Below, one piece after another: positions 35,176-44,079 of a DNA stretch of 64,000 nucleotides (its first letter is position 1; each line of letters starts with the position of its first letter). The notes beneath the pieces were generated by a model. It was given only the letters and a program-made list of their open reading frames with translations, was not told the origin of the DNA and did no database searches. The stretch is from Acidimicrobiia bacterium (GTDB lineage: Bacteria > Actinomycetota > Acidimicrobiia > Acidimicrobiales > CATQHL01): positions 1 through 64,000 of the forward strand of contig VXXM01000035.1 in the NCBI GenBank assembly GCA_009835395.1, given 5' to 3'. The position numbers and the translations under genes are program-made.

Positions 35176-36104
35176 AGGTCCCAGCGCAAGAGCGCGCTCG
35201 CCGAGGTCATGCCGGCGCCGAAGCCCACCAGCAGCGTCACATCACCGCGACGCAGCCGACCGCTGTCGGCGGCGTCGGCGAGCGCCAGCGGGATCGATGC
35301 GGAGGACGTGTTTCCGGTCCAGCTGAGCACCTGCACGGTCCGATCCTCCGAGATGCCCAGCTTCTCGCAGGCGCTCTGGATGATGCGCGTATTGGCCTGG
35401 TGGGGGATCACGAGGTCGATGTCGCCGATGGTCAGTCCCGCTGCCGCCAGGGCGTTCTCGCAGGTGGAGACCATGATCCGCACCGCCTGGCGGAACACCT
35501 CCCGGCCGTCCATGTGGATGAAACCGCCGAAGTCGCAGTAGAGCGACTTCTCGAGGGTGCCGTTGCAGTCCAGCGCCCAACCCAGCAGAGCGTTGTCCTC
35601 GGCGGATGCGGCTGAGAGCACCACGGCGCCGGCGCCGTCACCGAACAGCACGGCGGTGCCGCGGTCCTCCCAGTCCACGAACCTGCTGAGAGTCTCCGAG
35701 CCCACCAGCAGGACTCTCTCAGCGCCCGCCAGGATGAGCCCGTGCGCCACGTTCAGCCCGTACACGAACCCCGAACAGGCCGCGTTCAGGTCGAACGCGC
35801 CGCAGCGGGCGCCTATTGCGAGTTGCAGGGAACTGGCGGTTGCCGGGATCACGCGATCGGGAGTCGTCGTGGCCAGGATCACGCCGTCGAGGTCGGCGCC
35901 GGTCACTCCGGCCATGTCCAGGGCCAGCTGCGCCGCCTCGATGCCCAGGGCGCGGGTGGTGCCGCCGATGCGGCGCTCCTTGATGCCGGTGCGCTCGGTG
36001 ATCCAGGCGTCGCTGGTGTCCAGGGTCTGGGCCAGGTCGTGATTGGTGATGACGCGTTCGGGCAGGGCCGTGCCGTAGCCGGTCACGCGGCTTCCCCGGT
36101 TCAT
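35172..36104 (-). CDS. fabH: beta-ketoacyl-ACP synthase III
   Basis: A 310-residue initiating condensing enzyme. Cys is in FDLNAACSGFVYGL, His in VIPHQANTRIIQ, Asn in SWTGNTSSASIPLAL. The N-terminus GYGTALPERVITNHDLAQTLDTSDAWI and the ERTGIKERRI motif are diagnostic. ATG 36104 matches the family start; the frame is open upstream but those residues are not conserved. Substrate could be acetyl- or branched acyl-CoA. Confidence 0.95.
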   Translation of the reverse strand: MNRGSRVTGYGTALPERVITNHDLAQTLDTSDAWITERTGIKERRIGGTTRALGIEAAQLALDMAGVTGADLDGVILATTTPDRVIPATASSLQLAIGARCGAFDLNAACSGFVYGLNVAHGLILAGAERVLLVGSETLSRFVDWEDRGTAVLFGDGAGAVVLSAASAEDNALLGWALDCNGTLEKSLYCDFGGFIHMDGREVFRQAVRIMVSTCENALAAAGLTIGDIDLVIPHQANTRIIQSACEKLGISEDRTVQVLSWTGNTSSASIPLALADAADSGRLRRGDVTLLVGFGAGMTSASALLRWDL

Positions 36105-36159
36105 CGGCGCCCCCGCCCGGAGGTGGGTCGCGTTACGCCGTGGGTCGGTGGGGCCCGCA

Positions 36160-37326
36160 TCACTCGATCCGCAACCAGGCGATCGGCTGGTTGGTGACGA
36201 CCCGCTCGCCATCCACGGCCAGATAGTCCATCACAACGCCGCTGAACGGCGAGCGCACCGGTTCCCCGCTCACCTCGCCGAGCACCGCGCCCGTGGCGAT
36301 GCGCTCACCTCTGCAGTCGGGTTCGGCCGGCCTGAACACTCCTGCGGCGGTGGCCACGACGAGCCGCTCACGCGCATGGAGGGCCTCGCCGTTGGCGAGA
36401 GCCGCCTCCCCGGCACCGACGGACTCCAGCAGCGGGTCGATGTCGGTGGGTGTGCGCACGCTCAGCGTGGTGGCGCCGCGTTCGATGCGCTTGGCCATAC
36501 CGCTGAGGGCGTTGCCGGGGCCGAGTTCCAGGAACGTCTCGCAACCCGCGTCGGCCAGCCGCCGGATCGTCTGGTGCCAGCGGACCGGGCTGGTGAGCTG
36601 GCGGGCCAGCAGCAGCGGCCACGGTCTGGCGTTGTCGTAGGGGGTGGCATCGACGTTGGCGTAGACGGGGGCATCGGGATCGTGGAACTCCGCCTTGGCA
36701 AGAGCCTTCGTGAGGCGCTCGTAGGCCGAGGCCATGAAGGGCGTGTGGAACGCGCCGCCCACCTGCAACTGCATCACCCGCTTGGCGCCGCGCTCGCGGG
36801 CACCGGCGCCGGCGGCGGTCACGTCGGCCGGCGAGCCGGCGATCACCACCTGGCCGGGGGAGTTGTAGTTGGCGACCCACACGTTCGGTCCGGCTTCGTC
36901 GCAGGCCGCTTCCACCTCGCCGTCGGCGAGTCCCAGGACGGCGGCCATGGTGCCCTCCTGCTCCTCGGAGGCGATCTGCATGGCCTCGCCGCGCTCGGCG
37001 ACCAGGTGGGCCGCTTCGGCGAAGTCCAGAACACCCGAGGCCACCAGGGCGCTGTACTCCCCGAGACTGTGCCCCGCGTGGGCGTTGGGCAGCAAGCCGA
37101 CCCTGGCGACGGAGTCGAGCGCGAGCATGCTCATCACGAACGTGGCGAGTTGGGAATTGCGCGTCTGGCGCAACTCCTCGGCGTCCGCCTCCAGCAGGAG
37201 CAGCGCGACGTCGCGGCCGGTTGCCTCGCTGGCCTCCTCGACGAGTTCCCACGATGGCTCGTCCACCCAGGCGGCCCCCATGCCCGGCGCCTGCGAGCCC
37301 TGACCGGGGTAGGTGAAGGTGATCAC
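36160..37326 (-). CDS. fabD: malonyl-CoA:ACP transacylase with C-terminal biotinyl/lipoyl-like domain
   Basis: A 388-residue FabD, about 75 residues longer than the usual ~310. The transacylase part has TYPGQGSQ (residue 5), HAGHSLGEYSAL with Ser87, and GGAFHTPFM with His194, so it is complete to about residue 305. Residues ~322-388 look like a biotinyl/lipoyl hammerhead: VVATAAGVFRP, GERIATGAVLGEV, EPVRSPFSGVVMDYL, VDGERVVTNQPIAWL. The turn where the modified Lys would sit has no lysine, so it is probably unmodified. GTG start. First gene of the minus-strand fab cluster. Confidence 0.9.
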   Translation of the reverse strand: MITFTYPGQGSQAPGMGAAWVDEPSWELVEEASEATGRDVALLLLEADAEELRQTRNSQLATFVMSMLALDSVARVGLLPNAHAGHSLGEYSALVASGVLDFAEAAHLVAERGEAMQIASEEQEGTMAAVLGLADGEVEAACDEAGPNVWVANYNSPGQVVIAGSPADVTAAGAGARERGAKRVMQLQVGGAFHTPFMASAYERLTKALAKAEFHDPDAPVYANVDATPYDNARPWPLLLARQLTSPVRWHQTIRRLADAGCETFLELGPGNALSGMAKRIERGATTLSVRTPTDIDPLLESVGAGEAALANGEALHARERLVVATAAGVFRPAEPDCRGERIATGAVLGEVSGEPVRSPFSGVVMDYLAVDGERVVTNQPIAWLRIE

Positions 37327-37571
37327 GGGCTCAGGCTGGGCCGCTGCCGGCGCCGCGATGCACCACTGATACAAAGGGGGCGCGGTATGGACGACATGGT
37401 GGAGCAGACCTCGTCGGCAGAAGCGGTTGGAGCGTGGGTGAACCGTAGGCGCTCGACAGCCGGCTGCAAACCGCCACCGCCGCAACGGGCACGGCCGACG
37501 TTGCGGCGGAGACGAGCGCACACCGGAGTCAGGTGGTCACCCCGGGGCATTCTACACTGATCCCGCGATCG
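37327..37571. other. 245-base gap between fabD and tRNA-Leu
   Basis: No gene is evident. It must hold the promoters of the fab cluster (minus strand) and of the tRNA (plus strand). Near 37553-37558 TACACT is a candidate tRNA -10 box; no -35 match stands out. Confidence 0.4.
37553..37558 (+). promoter_or_regulatory. -10 box (TACACT) for tRNA-Leu
   Basis: TACACT lies 13 bases before the mature tRNA 5' end, leaving a 5' leader of only a few bases to be trimmed by RNase P. Confidence 0.35.
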
Positions 37572-37658
37572 GCCCGGGTGGCGGAATTGGAAGACGCGGA
37601 GGACTCAAAATCCTTTGACCTCGCGGTCGTGTGGGTTCGAGTCCCACCCCGGGCACCA
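37572..37658 (+). tRNA. tRNA-Leu (CAA)
   Basis: A class II tRNA with a long variable arm. The acceptor stem GCCCGGG/CCCGGGC, a D-arm starting GCGGAATTGG, an anticodon stem GAGGA/TCCTT with loop CTCAAAA (anticodon CAA), and the T-arm GTGGG-TTCGAGT-CCCAC all pair. CCA is encoded (37656-37658). It reads UUG leucine codons. Confidence 0.95.
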
Positions 37659-37674
37659 GCCGGTGAGGGAGTGG

Positions 37675-37698
37675 CAGGCGGTCGGAGCCGAGCGCCTG
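37675..37698. terminator. hairpin between tRNA-Leu and the DAHP synthase gene
   Basis: CAGGCG (37675-37680) pairs with CGCCTG (37693-37698), and TCG with CGA inside, with one G-G mismatch. It lies between the tRNA (+) and the end of the DAHP synthase gene (-), so it may serve both. Confidence 0.5.
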
Positions 37699-37705
37699 TG
37701 GTGAG

Positions 37706-39055
37706 TCAGGTGCGCAGCTTCTCGGCGACCCTGAAGGCCAGGTCCAGCGACTGCCGGCCGTTCAGGCGGGGGTCGCACATGGTCTCGTAGCGCATCGGCA
37801 GGTCGTCGTGTCGGAGATCCTCCGATCCGCCGAGGCATTCGGTCACGTCGTCGCCGGTGAGTTCCACGTGGAGTCCGCCCGGCCAGGTTCCTTCAGCCCG
37901 GTGCACGGCGAAGAAGCCGTCGATCTCGGCACAGATGTCCTCGAAGTGGCGCGTCTTGTGCCCGCTACTGGAGGAGGTGAAGGTGTTCCCGTGCATGGGG
38001 TCGCACGCCCACACAACCGGATGGCCGGCGTCGCTCACGGCCCGCACAAGGCCCGGAAGCACGTCTGTGACCTTCTGCGCGCCCATCCGCGAGATCAGAG
38101 TCAGGCGGCCCGGACGGCGCTCCGGATTGAGTGCGTCGCAGAGTTCCAGCACCTCGGCGGCCGTGGCGGTCGGTCCCAGCTTGCACCCCAGCGGATTGTG
38201 CACGCCGCGCAGGAACTCAATGTGGGCGCCGTCGAGTTGCCGGGTGCGCTCGCCGACCCAGAGCATGTGGGCCGAGCAGTCGTAGGGCTCACCGGTGAGG
38301 GAGTCGATGCGCGTCAGCGCCTCCTCATAGGGGAGGATCAGAGCCTCGTGGCTGGTGAAGAAGTCCACCGTGTTCAGCGCCACGTGGTCGCTACTGCCGA
38401 TGCCGCAGGCAGCCATGAAGCGCAGGGCGGCGTCGATGCCACCCGCCAGCTCCTCGTAGCGCTGCCCGGCAGGGGAGGAGGCCACGAACTCCTGATTCCA
38501 GGCATGGACCCGGCCCAGGTCGGCAAAGCCCCCCTTCGTGAACGAGCGCAGCAGGTTCAGCGTGGAGGCCGAGGCGTGGTAGGCGGTGATCAGCCGGTTG
38601 GCGTCGGCCACCCGCGCCGAGGCCGAGAACGTGATGTCGTTCACCATGTGCCCGCGGAACGAGGGCAGGGTCTCGTCCTGCACCACCTCGGTGGGACTCG
38701 AGCGAGGCTTGGCGAACTGCCCGGCGATCCGCCCGACCTTGGCAACCGGCACGCCGGCGGAGTAGGTGAGGACGACGGCCATCTGCAAGATGACGCGCAG
38801 CTTGTCGCGGATATTGTCCGCCGAGAGGGAATCGAAGGATTCGGCGCAGTCGCCGGCCTGCAGCAGGAACGCCCGGCCGGCGGCGACGTCACTCAGCTTG
38901 GCGGTGAGGTTGCGCGCCTCCCCGGCGAAGACCAGGGGCGGGAAGCCCGCCAGGACCTTGAGCACCCGCTCCAAGTCGCCGGCATCGGGCCAGGAGGGCT
39001 GCTGCTGGGCCGGGAAGTGCCGCCAACTCTCCGGCGACCAGGGCTTCGCAGCCAT
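37706..39055 (-). CDS. class II DAHP synthase (3-deoxy-7-phosphoheptulonate synthase)
   Basis: A 449-residue class II (plant/actinobacterial) enzyme that joins phosphoenolpyruvate and erythrose 4-phosphate in the first step of the shikimate pathway. PWSPESWRHFPAQQQPSWPD, FAGEARNLTAKL, LLQAGDCAESFD (metal Cys), VGRIAGQFAKPRSSPTE, MLWVGERTRQLDGAHIEFLRG, GPTATAAEVLEL and VVWACDPMHGNTF (metal His) are typical. ATG 39055 avoids overlap with the sigma gene and matches the family start; ATG 39103 adds 16 residues. Same strand and 13 bases after the sigma factor. Confidence 0.95.
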   Translation of the reverse strand: MAAKPWSPESWRHFPAQQQPSWPDAGDLERVLKVLAGFPPLVFAGEARNLTAKLSDVAAGRAFLLQAGDCAESFDSLSADNIRDKLRVILQMAVVLTYSAGVPVAKVGRIAGQFAKPRSSPTEVVQDETLPSFRGHMVNDITFSASARVADANRLITAYHASASTLNLLRSFTKGGFADLGRVHAWNQEFVASSPAGQRYEELAGGIDAALRFMAACGIGSSDHVALNTVDFFTSHEALILPYEEALTRIDSLTGEPYDCSAHMLWVGERTRQLDGAHIEFLRGVHNPLGCKLGPTATAAEVLELCDALNPERRPGRLTLISRMGAQKVTDVLPGLVRAVSDAGHPVVWACDPMHGNTFTSSSSGHKTRHFEDICAEIDGFFAVHRAEGTWPGGLHVELTGDDVTECLGGSEDLRHDDLPMRYETMCDPRLNGRQSLDLAFRVAEKLRT

Positions 39056-39068
39056 GGTGCGCTTCGGT

Positions 39069-39899
39069 TCAGGCGGCGTCGGTGCGCTCGACAGCTCGCT
39101 CACGCACCACGTTCACGGCGCGCTTGACGAGTCGCCGGGCCGCCTCTGCGGTGACGCCCAACTCCTCACCGACCTCGCGGTAGCTCCGCTTGCGGCCGTC
39201 CTGCAGCCCGAAGCGCTGCTCGACCGCGTAGCGGGCGCGTTCGTCGAGGACCGACAGCAGGTCGGTGACCATCTCGTTGTCGGCGAACGCCATCACCATC
39301 TGCTCCGGTCCGGGGTTGCCGTCGGCAATCAGGTCGATCAGCTCGTTGCTGTCGTCGTCGCCGATGGTCCGGTCGAGGGAGGTCGGGGTGGTGAGCCGGT
39401 GCAGGCGGGCGTGCTCCTCGTCCAACTCGTCGCCGTTGCCCGAGACCTGGCGCAGCGCCGCCCGCAGGCTTGCCGAACGGTCGCCCGGCAGGCGCACGAG
39501 GCTGGCCTTCTGGTCGAGCGCCCGGCCGATGGCCTGGCGGATCCAGAAGGTGGCGTAGGTGGAGAACTTGAACCCCTTGCGCCAGTCGAACTTGTCCACG
39601 GCGTGCTCGAGTCCGAGGTTGCCCTCCTGGATCAGGTCGAGCAGTTCCATCCCCGGGGGGAGGGGATAGCGCCGCGCCACGCTGACCACGAGGCGGAGGT
39701 TGGAGCGGATGAACCGATCCTTGGCGGCGGCCGCAGCCTCGATCTCACGGTCGAGGCGCCGGGCCCGCTCGCCGCCGGCCTTGCGTTCGGCGGCGACGCG
39801 GCCGCGCTCGATGATCTGCGACAGCTCGCGCTCGTCGGCGGCGGTGAGCAGGGGCACCACGCCGATCTCGTTGAGGTACTGGCCAACTGAATCACTCAT
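39069..39899 (-). CDS. sigma-70 family RNA polymerase sigma factor, group 2-like
   Basis: A 276-residue sigma factor. Region 1.2 is SVGQYLNEIGVVPLLTAADERELS. Region 2 is FIRSNLRLVVSVARRY, then MELLDLIQEGNLGLEHAVDKFDWRKG and KFSTYATFWIRQAIGRAL, the -10 melting and recognition helices. Region 3 is short. Region 4 is LDERARYAVEQRFGL, then SYREVGEELGVTAEAARRLVKRA, the -35 helix-turn-helix. There is no region 1.1, so it is an alternative housekeeping-like factor (group 2) rather than the main RpoD. ATG 39899 has GAAGA upstream; an open 57-residue basic extension lies before it but is not sigma-like. DAHP synthase follows it. Confidence 0.9.
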   Translation of the reverse strand: MSDSVGQYLNEIGVVPLLTAADERELSQIIERGRVAAERKAGGERARRLDREIEAAAAAKDRFIRSNLRLVVSVARRYPLPPGMELLDLIQEGNLGLEHAVDKFDWRKGFKFSTYATFWIRQAIGRALDQKASLVRLPGDRSASLRAALRQVSGNGDELDEEHARLHRLTTPTSLDRTIGDDDSNELIDLIADGNPGPEQMVMAFADNEMVTDLLSVLDERARYAVEQRFGLQDGRKRSYREVGEELGVTAEAARRLVKRAVNVVRERAVERTDAA

Positions 39900-40310
39900 T
39901 GTCTTCTTCGTCTCTGCTTCGCTTGGTTTCCCAATTCGCAGCGAGGCCGTCGGTGGCCGCCGGTGCGATCCCCTTGGGTTCGATCTGGCTCGACTTGTTC
40001 CAACAACTCCTGGGGCTGTCTTGTTCCCGCCCCCTGACGCCTGGCGATCCGAGCTTGTGACAGATTTCACAGGTTCCGGACCGCCCTGCGGGCGACCTTT
40101 GGCATCGGCCGCTGCAGGAGGAACTCGACCTGGTTCGCCGGAATCCGGTCGAGACCGAACGAGGGGCTATTTGCCTGCAGATTTCCTTGCTTTTCCTGCC
40201 ATATGGCCCCGACGAGGCGCCACATTGCACGCGCGGGAACGCCGCAAGCAGTCGTCACTCTAGCGCATCGAGACCGTCAGGTCCAGCCGACCCGGCGGTA
40301 AGTTCGCATC
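39900..40310. other. 411-base gap between sigma factor and nadD
   Basis: Divergent promoter region. I see no gene: the short open frames on the minus strand here have no recognisable protein features. The long upstream region of the sigma gene may hold several promoters or a long leader. TAAGTT at 40299-40304 serves nadD. Confidence 0.45.
40299..40304 (+). promoter_or_regulatory. -10 box (TAAGTT) for nadD, leaderless
   Basis: The box ends six bases before ATG 40311. Confidence 0.4.
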
Positions 40311-40919
40311 ATGGAGGGTTCGTCGAGCGCGGCCACAGCGGGGTCGGAGCGGCTCGGTGTCTTCGGAGGAACCTTCGATCCGCCCCACATCGGCCACCTC
40401 GCCGCTGCGGAGGCGGCACGCTGGGCGCTGGGCCTGCACCAGGTGCTCTTCGTGGTCGCCAACACGCCCTGGCAGAAGATCAACGATCAACCGGTGAGCC
40501 CGGCGGCTGATCGTCTGGCGCTCGTGCGCGCCGCGGTCGCCAACCTCGAGGGGTTCGAGGTCTCGACACTGGAGATCGACCGGGGCGGGGAGTCCTCGAC
40601 GGCCGAGACGCTGACCGAGCTCGCCGGCGAGGGACGGGAGTTGTTCCTCGTCGTCGGCAGCGACCTGGCCGGCTCACTCGACACCTGGCGCCGCCCGGAG
40701 GTCATCCGCTCCCTGGCAACGGTGGCGGTGGTGGCGCGCCTGGGTGCCGCCGGACCGGGCGTGCCGCCGCCCGGTTGGAAATGGGTCGCCGTGGACGGTC
40801 CCGGCATCGAGGTCTCCAGCACGCACGTGCGGCGTTGGTTGGCGGAGGGCCAACCGCTCGGCACCGTGCTGTCGCGGCCGGTGGCCGCCGAGATCGAGCG
40901 ACGGGGCCTGTATCTCTGA
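40311..40919 (+). CDS. nadD: nicotinate-nucleotide adenylyltransferase
   Basis: A 202-residue nucleotidyltransferase making deamido-NAD from nicotinate mononucleotide and ATP. GVFGGTFDPPHIGHLAAAEAA holds the nucleotide-binding (H/T)xGH motif, FVVANTPWQK the substrate loop, FLVVGSDLAGSLDTWRRPEVI the middle, and GIEVSSTHVRRWLAEGQ the ISST-type motif. It is followed by rsfS 58 bases on, a common pairing. Confidence 0.94.
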   Translation: MEGSSSAATAGSERLGVFGGTFDPPHIGHLAAAEAARWALGLHQVLFVVANTPWQKINDQPVSPAADRLALVRAAVANLEGFEVSTLEIDRGGESSTAETLTELAGEGRELFLVVGSDLAGSLDTWRRPEVIRSLATVAVVARLGAAGPGVPPPGWKWVAVDGPGIEVSSTHVRRWLAEGQPLGTVLSRPVAAEIERRGLYL

Positions 40920-40964
40920 GCGACCGGCACCGGCGCCAACCCGACCCGGGGTGCCCCGGCGATC

Positions 40965-40970
40965 TACACT
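40965..40970 (+). promoter_or_regulatory. -10 box (TACACT) for rsfS, leaderless
   Basis: The box ends seven bases before GTG 40978. Confidence 0.4.
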
Positions 40971-40977
40971 GGCCTCA

Positions 40978-41367
40978 GTGCGGCACGGCAGGGACCGAAG
41001 CGACCTCATCTCCTGGGCGACGGCCGGGGCCAGGGCGGCACACGAGCACTTCGGCCGCGACACACTCCTCATCGACGTGGCGGAGGTGCTGTCGGTCTGC
41101 GATTTCTTCGTGATCACCAGCGGTGCCAACCCACGGCAGATCAAGGCCATCTGTGAAGAGGTCACCGAGGGCGTGCACGCCGCGGGCGGGCCGAAACCAC
41201 TGTCGGTGGAAGGCCTCGAGTCGCGCGCGTGGGTGCTGATGGACTTCGGCGACTTCGTCGTGCACGTCTTCAGCGAGCAGGACCGCGAGTACTACCAACT
41301 CGAGCGCCTCTGGGGTGACTGTCCCCGGCTCTCCTGGGAACTCGGACTCGTGGCCGAGGCGGGCTGA
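40978..41367 (+). CDS. rsfS: ribosomal silencing factor RsfS
   Basis: A 129-residue Iojap/RsfS protein that binds ribosomal protein uL14 and blocks subunit joining when nutrients are scarce. DTLLIDVAEVLSVCDFFVITSGANPRQIKAICEEV is split here into its segments LLIDVAEVLS and CDFFVITSGANPRQ; WVLMDFGDFVVHVFSEQDREYYQLERLW is represented by MDFGDFVVHVF and REYYQLERLW. Start GTG is supported by a TACACT box seven bases before it. Convergent with aroC. Confidence 0.93.
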   Translation: MRHGRDRSDLISWATAGARAAHEHFGRDTLLIDVAEVLSVCDFFVITSGANPRQIKAICEEVTEGVHAAGGPKPLSVEGLESRAWVLMDFGDFVVHVFSEQDREYYQLERLWGDCPRLSWELGLVAEAG

Positions 41368-41405
41368 GGGTTCCAACGCCCCGGGGAGGCGAACGCGCCG
41401 CCCGG

Positions 41406-42503
41406 CTAGTCCTCCCCGGCGAGCACCACCACGGTCTGCTGGCGTAGCCAGTGATCGGCCAGCACCAGGCAGACCATCGCCTCCACCATGGGGACGGCGC
41501 GGGGCAGCACGCAGGGGTCGTGCCGGCCGCGGGCCGCGAGGTCGACCGCCTGCCCGGAGCGGTCCACGGTTCGCTGCTCGGAGGCGATCGTGGCCGTCGG
41601 CTTGAAGGCGACGCGCACGACGATGTCCTCGCCGTTGGAGATCCCGCCCTGCACGCCCCCGGAGTGGTTCGACAGGGTCCGGGGCCGGCCGTCGGGGCCC
41701 GGCACGAAGGGGTCGTTGTGCTCGATCCCCGTCATCGTCGTGCCGGCGAAGCCGCTGCCGATCTCGAAGCCCTTGGCCGCCGGCAGCGACAGCAGCGCCT
41801 TGGCGAGGTCGGCCTCGAGCTTGTCGAACACCGGGTCGCCCAGTCCCGGTGGCACGCCGCGCGCCACGCAGGCCACGACGCCGCCCAGCGAGTCGCCGCG
41901 CCGGCGCGCCTCGGTGATCGCCGTGCTCATCGTCTCGGCCGCTTCGGGGTCGCCACAGCGCACCGGCGACGCCTCGACGGCTTCCCTCTCGACGGTGCTC
42001 GAGTCGGTGGCAGCCCGGATCTCGTGGACCTGCGCCACCCAGGCGACCACCTCGACCCCGCAGGCCTCGGCCAGGAGGCGGCGCGCCACGGCCCCGCCGG
42101 CCACGCGGGCGGCCGTCTCGCGGGCGCTGGCGCGTCCCCCACCCTGCCAGTTGCGGATGCCGTACTTCGCCTCGGTCACGTAGTCGGCGTGGGAGGGGCG
42201 GTACACGTCGCGCAGGTGCTCGTAGGCCTCGGGACGGGCGTCGGTGTTCGGGATGAGCATCCCGATGGGTGTGCCGAGTGTGCGTCCCTCGAAGGTTCCC
42301 GACAGGATCTGCACCCGGTCGGCCTCGTCGCGCTGGGTCGTGAGACGGCTCTGGCCGGGCCGGCGCCGGTCCAGGTCCACCTGGACGTGCTCGGGACTCA
42401 GCGCCAGCCGGGGCGGGCAGCCCTCCACGCTGACGCCGATGGCCCCGCCGTGGGACTCCCCGAAGGTGCTGATCCGGAAGGTGTGGCCCCAGGTGCTGCC
42501 CAT
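41406..42503 (-). CDS. aroC: chorismate synthase
   Basis: A 365-residue enzyme that makes chorismate from EPSP using reduced [24 protein letters not shown] at the N-terminus (first residues [10 protein letters not shown], then GESHGGAIG), [50 protein letters not shown] and [18 protein letters not shown] are diagnostic, and the ASARETA loop binds FMN. ATG 42503 matches the family start. It ends the mtr-ligase-aroC run. Confidence 0.96.
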   Translation of the reverse strand: MGSTWGHTFRISTFGESHGGAIGVSVEGCPPRLALSPEHVQVDLDRRRPGQSRLTTQRDEADRVQILSGTFEGRTLGTPIGMLIPNTDARPEAYEHLRDVYRPSHADYVTEAKYGIRNWQGGGRASARETAARVAGGAVARRLLAEACGVEVVAWVAQVHEIRAATDSSTVEREAVEASPVRCGDPEAAETMSTAITEARRRGDSLGGVVACVARGVPPGLGDPVFDKLEADLAKALLSLPAAKGFEIGSGFAGTTMTGIEHNDPFVPGPDGRPRTLSNHSGGVQGGISNGEDIVVRVAFKPTATIASEQRTVDRSGQAVDLAARGRHDPCVLPRAVPMVEAMVCLVLADHWLRQQTVVVLAGED

Positions 42504-42513
42504 CGCCTCTACG

Positions 42514-44079
42514 TTACGTCGATTGCACCTCCGTGAGGGGCGCCTCGGGACCCGCCACCTCGCCGAGCAGGTGGCGTTGCACCTTGCCGAGGGCGTTGCG
42601 GGGGACGGCCTCCAGCGGCACCACGGCACGGGGATGCTTGTAGGGCGCCAGCCGCTCGGCCACGTGGCTGCGCAGCTCGTCCGCCGAGGGGGCCCGCCGG
42701 CCCGGCGCGGGGACCACGTAGGCGGTCACGAGTTCGCCCCACTGCTCGTCCGGCCGGCCGGCCACCACCACTTCGGCGATCGCGGGGTGGTCGGCGAGCT
42801 GCTCCTCCACCTCGCGCGGGTACACGTTGAGCCCGCCGGTGATGATCACCTCGCCGCTCCGTCCCTCCAGGTACAGGTAACCGTCGGCGTCACGCCGGCC
42901 CACGTCGCCCGTGCAGAACCAGCCGTCGGCACGCGGCCCGGCACCCGGCCGGCGCCAGTAGCCGGCGAACACGTTCGGACCGCGCACCCAGATCTCGCCC
43001 GGCGCACCGGCGGGAACCTCCGGATCCGCCGCCGGCGAGTGGCCGGGCTCCAGCAATCTCAGTTCCACTCCGGGGAGCGGGAAGCCCACGCTGCCGGGGC
43101 GGCGGTCGCCGTCGAGCGGGTTGGACACGAGCATCACCGTCTCGGTCATCCCGTAGCGCTCCAGCACCGCCAGGCCCGTGTTCTCCTCCAGCCGGCGGTG
43201 CAGATCGGCGGGCAGCGGCGCCGAACCGGACACGGCCAGCCGGAGGGCGGCGAGCTCCGGTGCGCGAGGGTTGCCGGCGATGCGGTTGTACATGGTGGGA
43301 ACGCCGAAGAACAGCGTGGCCCGGTGCTCGCGCACCGCGTCGATGACGGCATCGGAATCGAATGAGGGCTGCAGGACCGCAGAGGCGCCGCTGTGCAGCG
43401 TGCCGTGCAGCCCCACGCCCAGACCGTGGATATGGAAGAGGGGCAGGGCCAGCACCAGGCGGTCGCTCTCGCTCCAGCCCCAGGCCCGGCGCAGCGCCTC
43501 GGCGCCGGCCAGCAGGTTGGCGTGCGTGAGCACGGCGCCCTTCGGAGCGCCGGTGGTCCCGGAGGTGTAGCCGAGTATCGCCGGCTCGTCGCCGTCGAGA
43601 TCATCCAGGCTGGGGGCGTTCCCCGGAGGCAGGTCCACGGCGCTGGTGCAGACCAGCGCGTCGGGTTCGGCCTGCCGCACCCAGGACTGCATCCCGGGAT
43701 CGTCGATGACGGCGCCGCGCGGGGAGGCGTCGGCCACGATGTGGGCCACCTCGCGCCGGCGCAGGGCGGCGTTGACGGGCACGACCACCAGACCCATGCG
43801 CAGGCACGCCGTGTGGGCCGCCACCAGGGCGACGCCCGACGGTGCGGACAGCAGAACCCGGTCGCCGCGGCGCAGACCGGCGGCGTACAGGCGGCCCGCC
43901 ACCTCGGCGCCGGCCGCAGCCAACTGGCCGCGGGTCGTCCAACCCGCCACGGGATCGTGGAGGCAGGGACGGTCGGGGTGACCGACGGCGTGCTCCCGCC
44001 AGGTCGCCGGCAGGCTGCCGGCGGCGGTCAACTCCCCGGCGTCCCCGCCGGCTCGCGGGTGCCCGGTCGGGCCGCTCAC
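42514..44079 (-). CDS. AMP-forming acyl-CoA synthetase, malonyl-CoA synthetase (MatB)-like
   Basis: A 521-residue ANL-superfamily ligase that adenylates a carboxylic acid and transfers it to Co[20 protein letters not shown] is the P-loop, [15 protein letters not shown] the A5 motif, [20 protein letters not shown] the hinge with Asp, [14 protein letters not shown] the A8 loop, and [13 protein letters not shown] the catalytic Lys. [17 protein letters not shown] resembles malonyl/methylmalonyl-CoA synthetases, so malonate is a reasonable guess. GTG start overlaps the mtr stop by four bases; aroC follows after 10 bases. Confidence 0.88.
   Translation of the reverse strand: MSGPTGHPRAGGDAGELTAAGSLPATWREHAVGHPDRPCLHDPVAGWTTRGQLAAAGAEVAGRLYAAGLRRGDRVLLSAPSGVALVAAHTACLRMGLVVVPVNAALRRREVAHIVADASPRGAVIDDPGMQSWVRQAEPDALVCTSAVDLPPGNAPSLDDLDGDEPAILGYTSGTTGAPKGAVLTHANLLAGAEALRRAWGWSESDRLVLALPLFHIHGLGVGLHGTLHSGASAVLQPSFDSDAVIDAVREHRATLFFGVPTMYNRIAGNPRAPELAALRLAVSGSAPLPADLHRRLEENTGLAVLERYGMTETVMLVSNPLDGDRRPGSVGFPLPGVELRLLEPGHSPAADPEVPAGAPGEIWVRGPNVFAGYWRRPGAGPRADGWFCTGDVGRRDADGYLYLEGRSGEVIITGGLNVYPREVEEQLADHPAIAEVVVAGRPDEQWGELVTAYVVPAPGRRAPSADELRSHVAERLAPYKHPRAVVPLEAVPRNALGKVQRHLLGEVAGPEAPLTEVQST

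Noticed and set aside
37808..39127. 439-residue plus-strand frame opposite the DAHP synthase gene
   Set aside because: Shadow frame; the minus strand encodes an unmistakable class II DAHP synthase.
40067..40258. 63-residue minus-strand open frame in the sigma-nadD gap
   Set aside because: No recognisable motif, no good SD, and it overlaps the probable promoter region.
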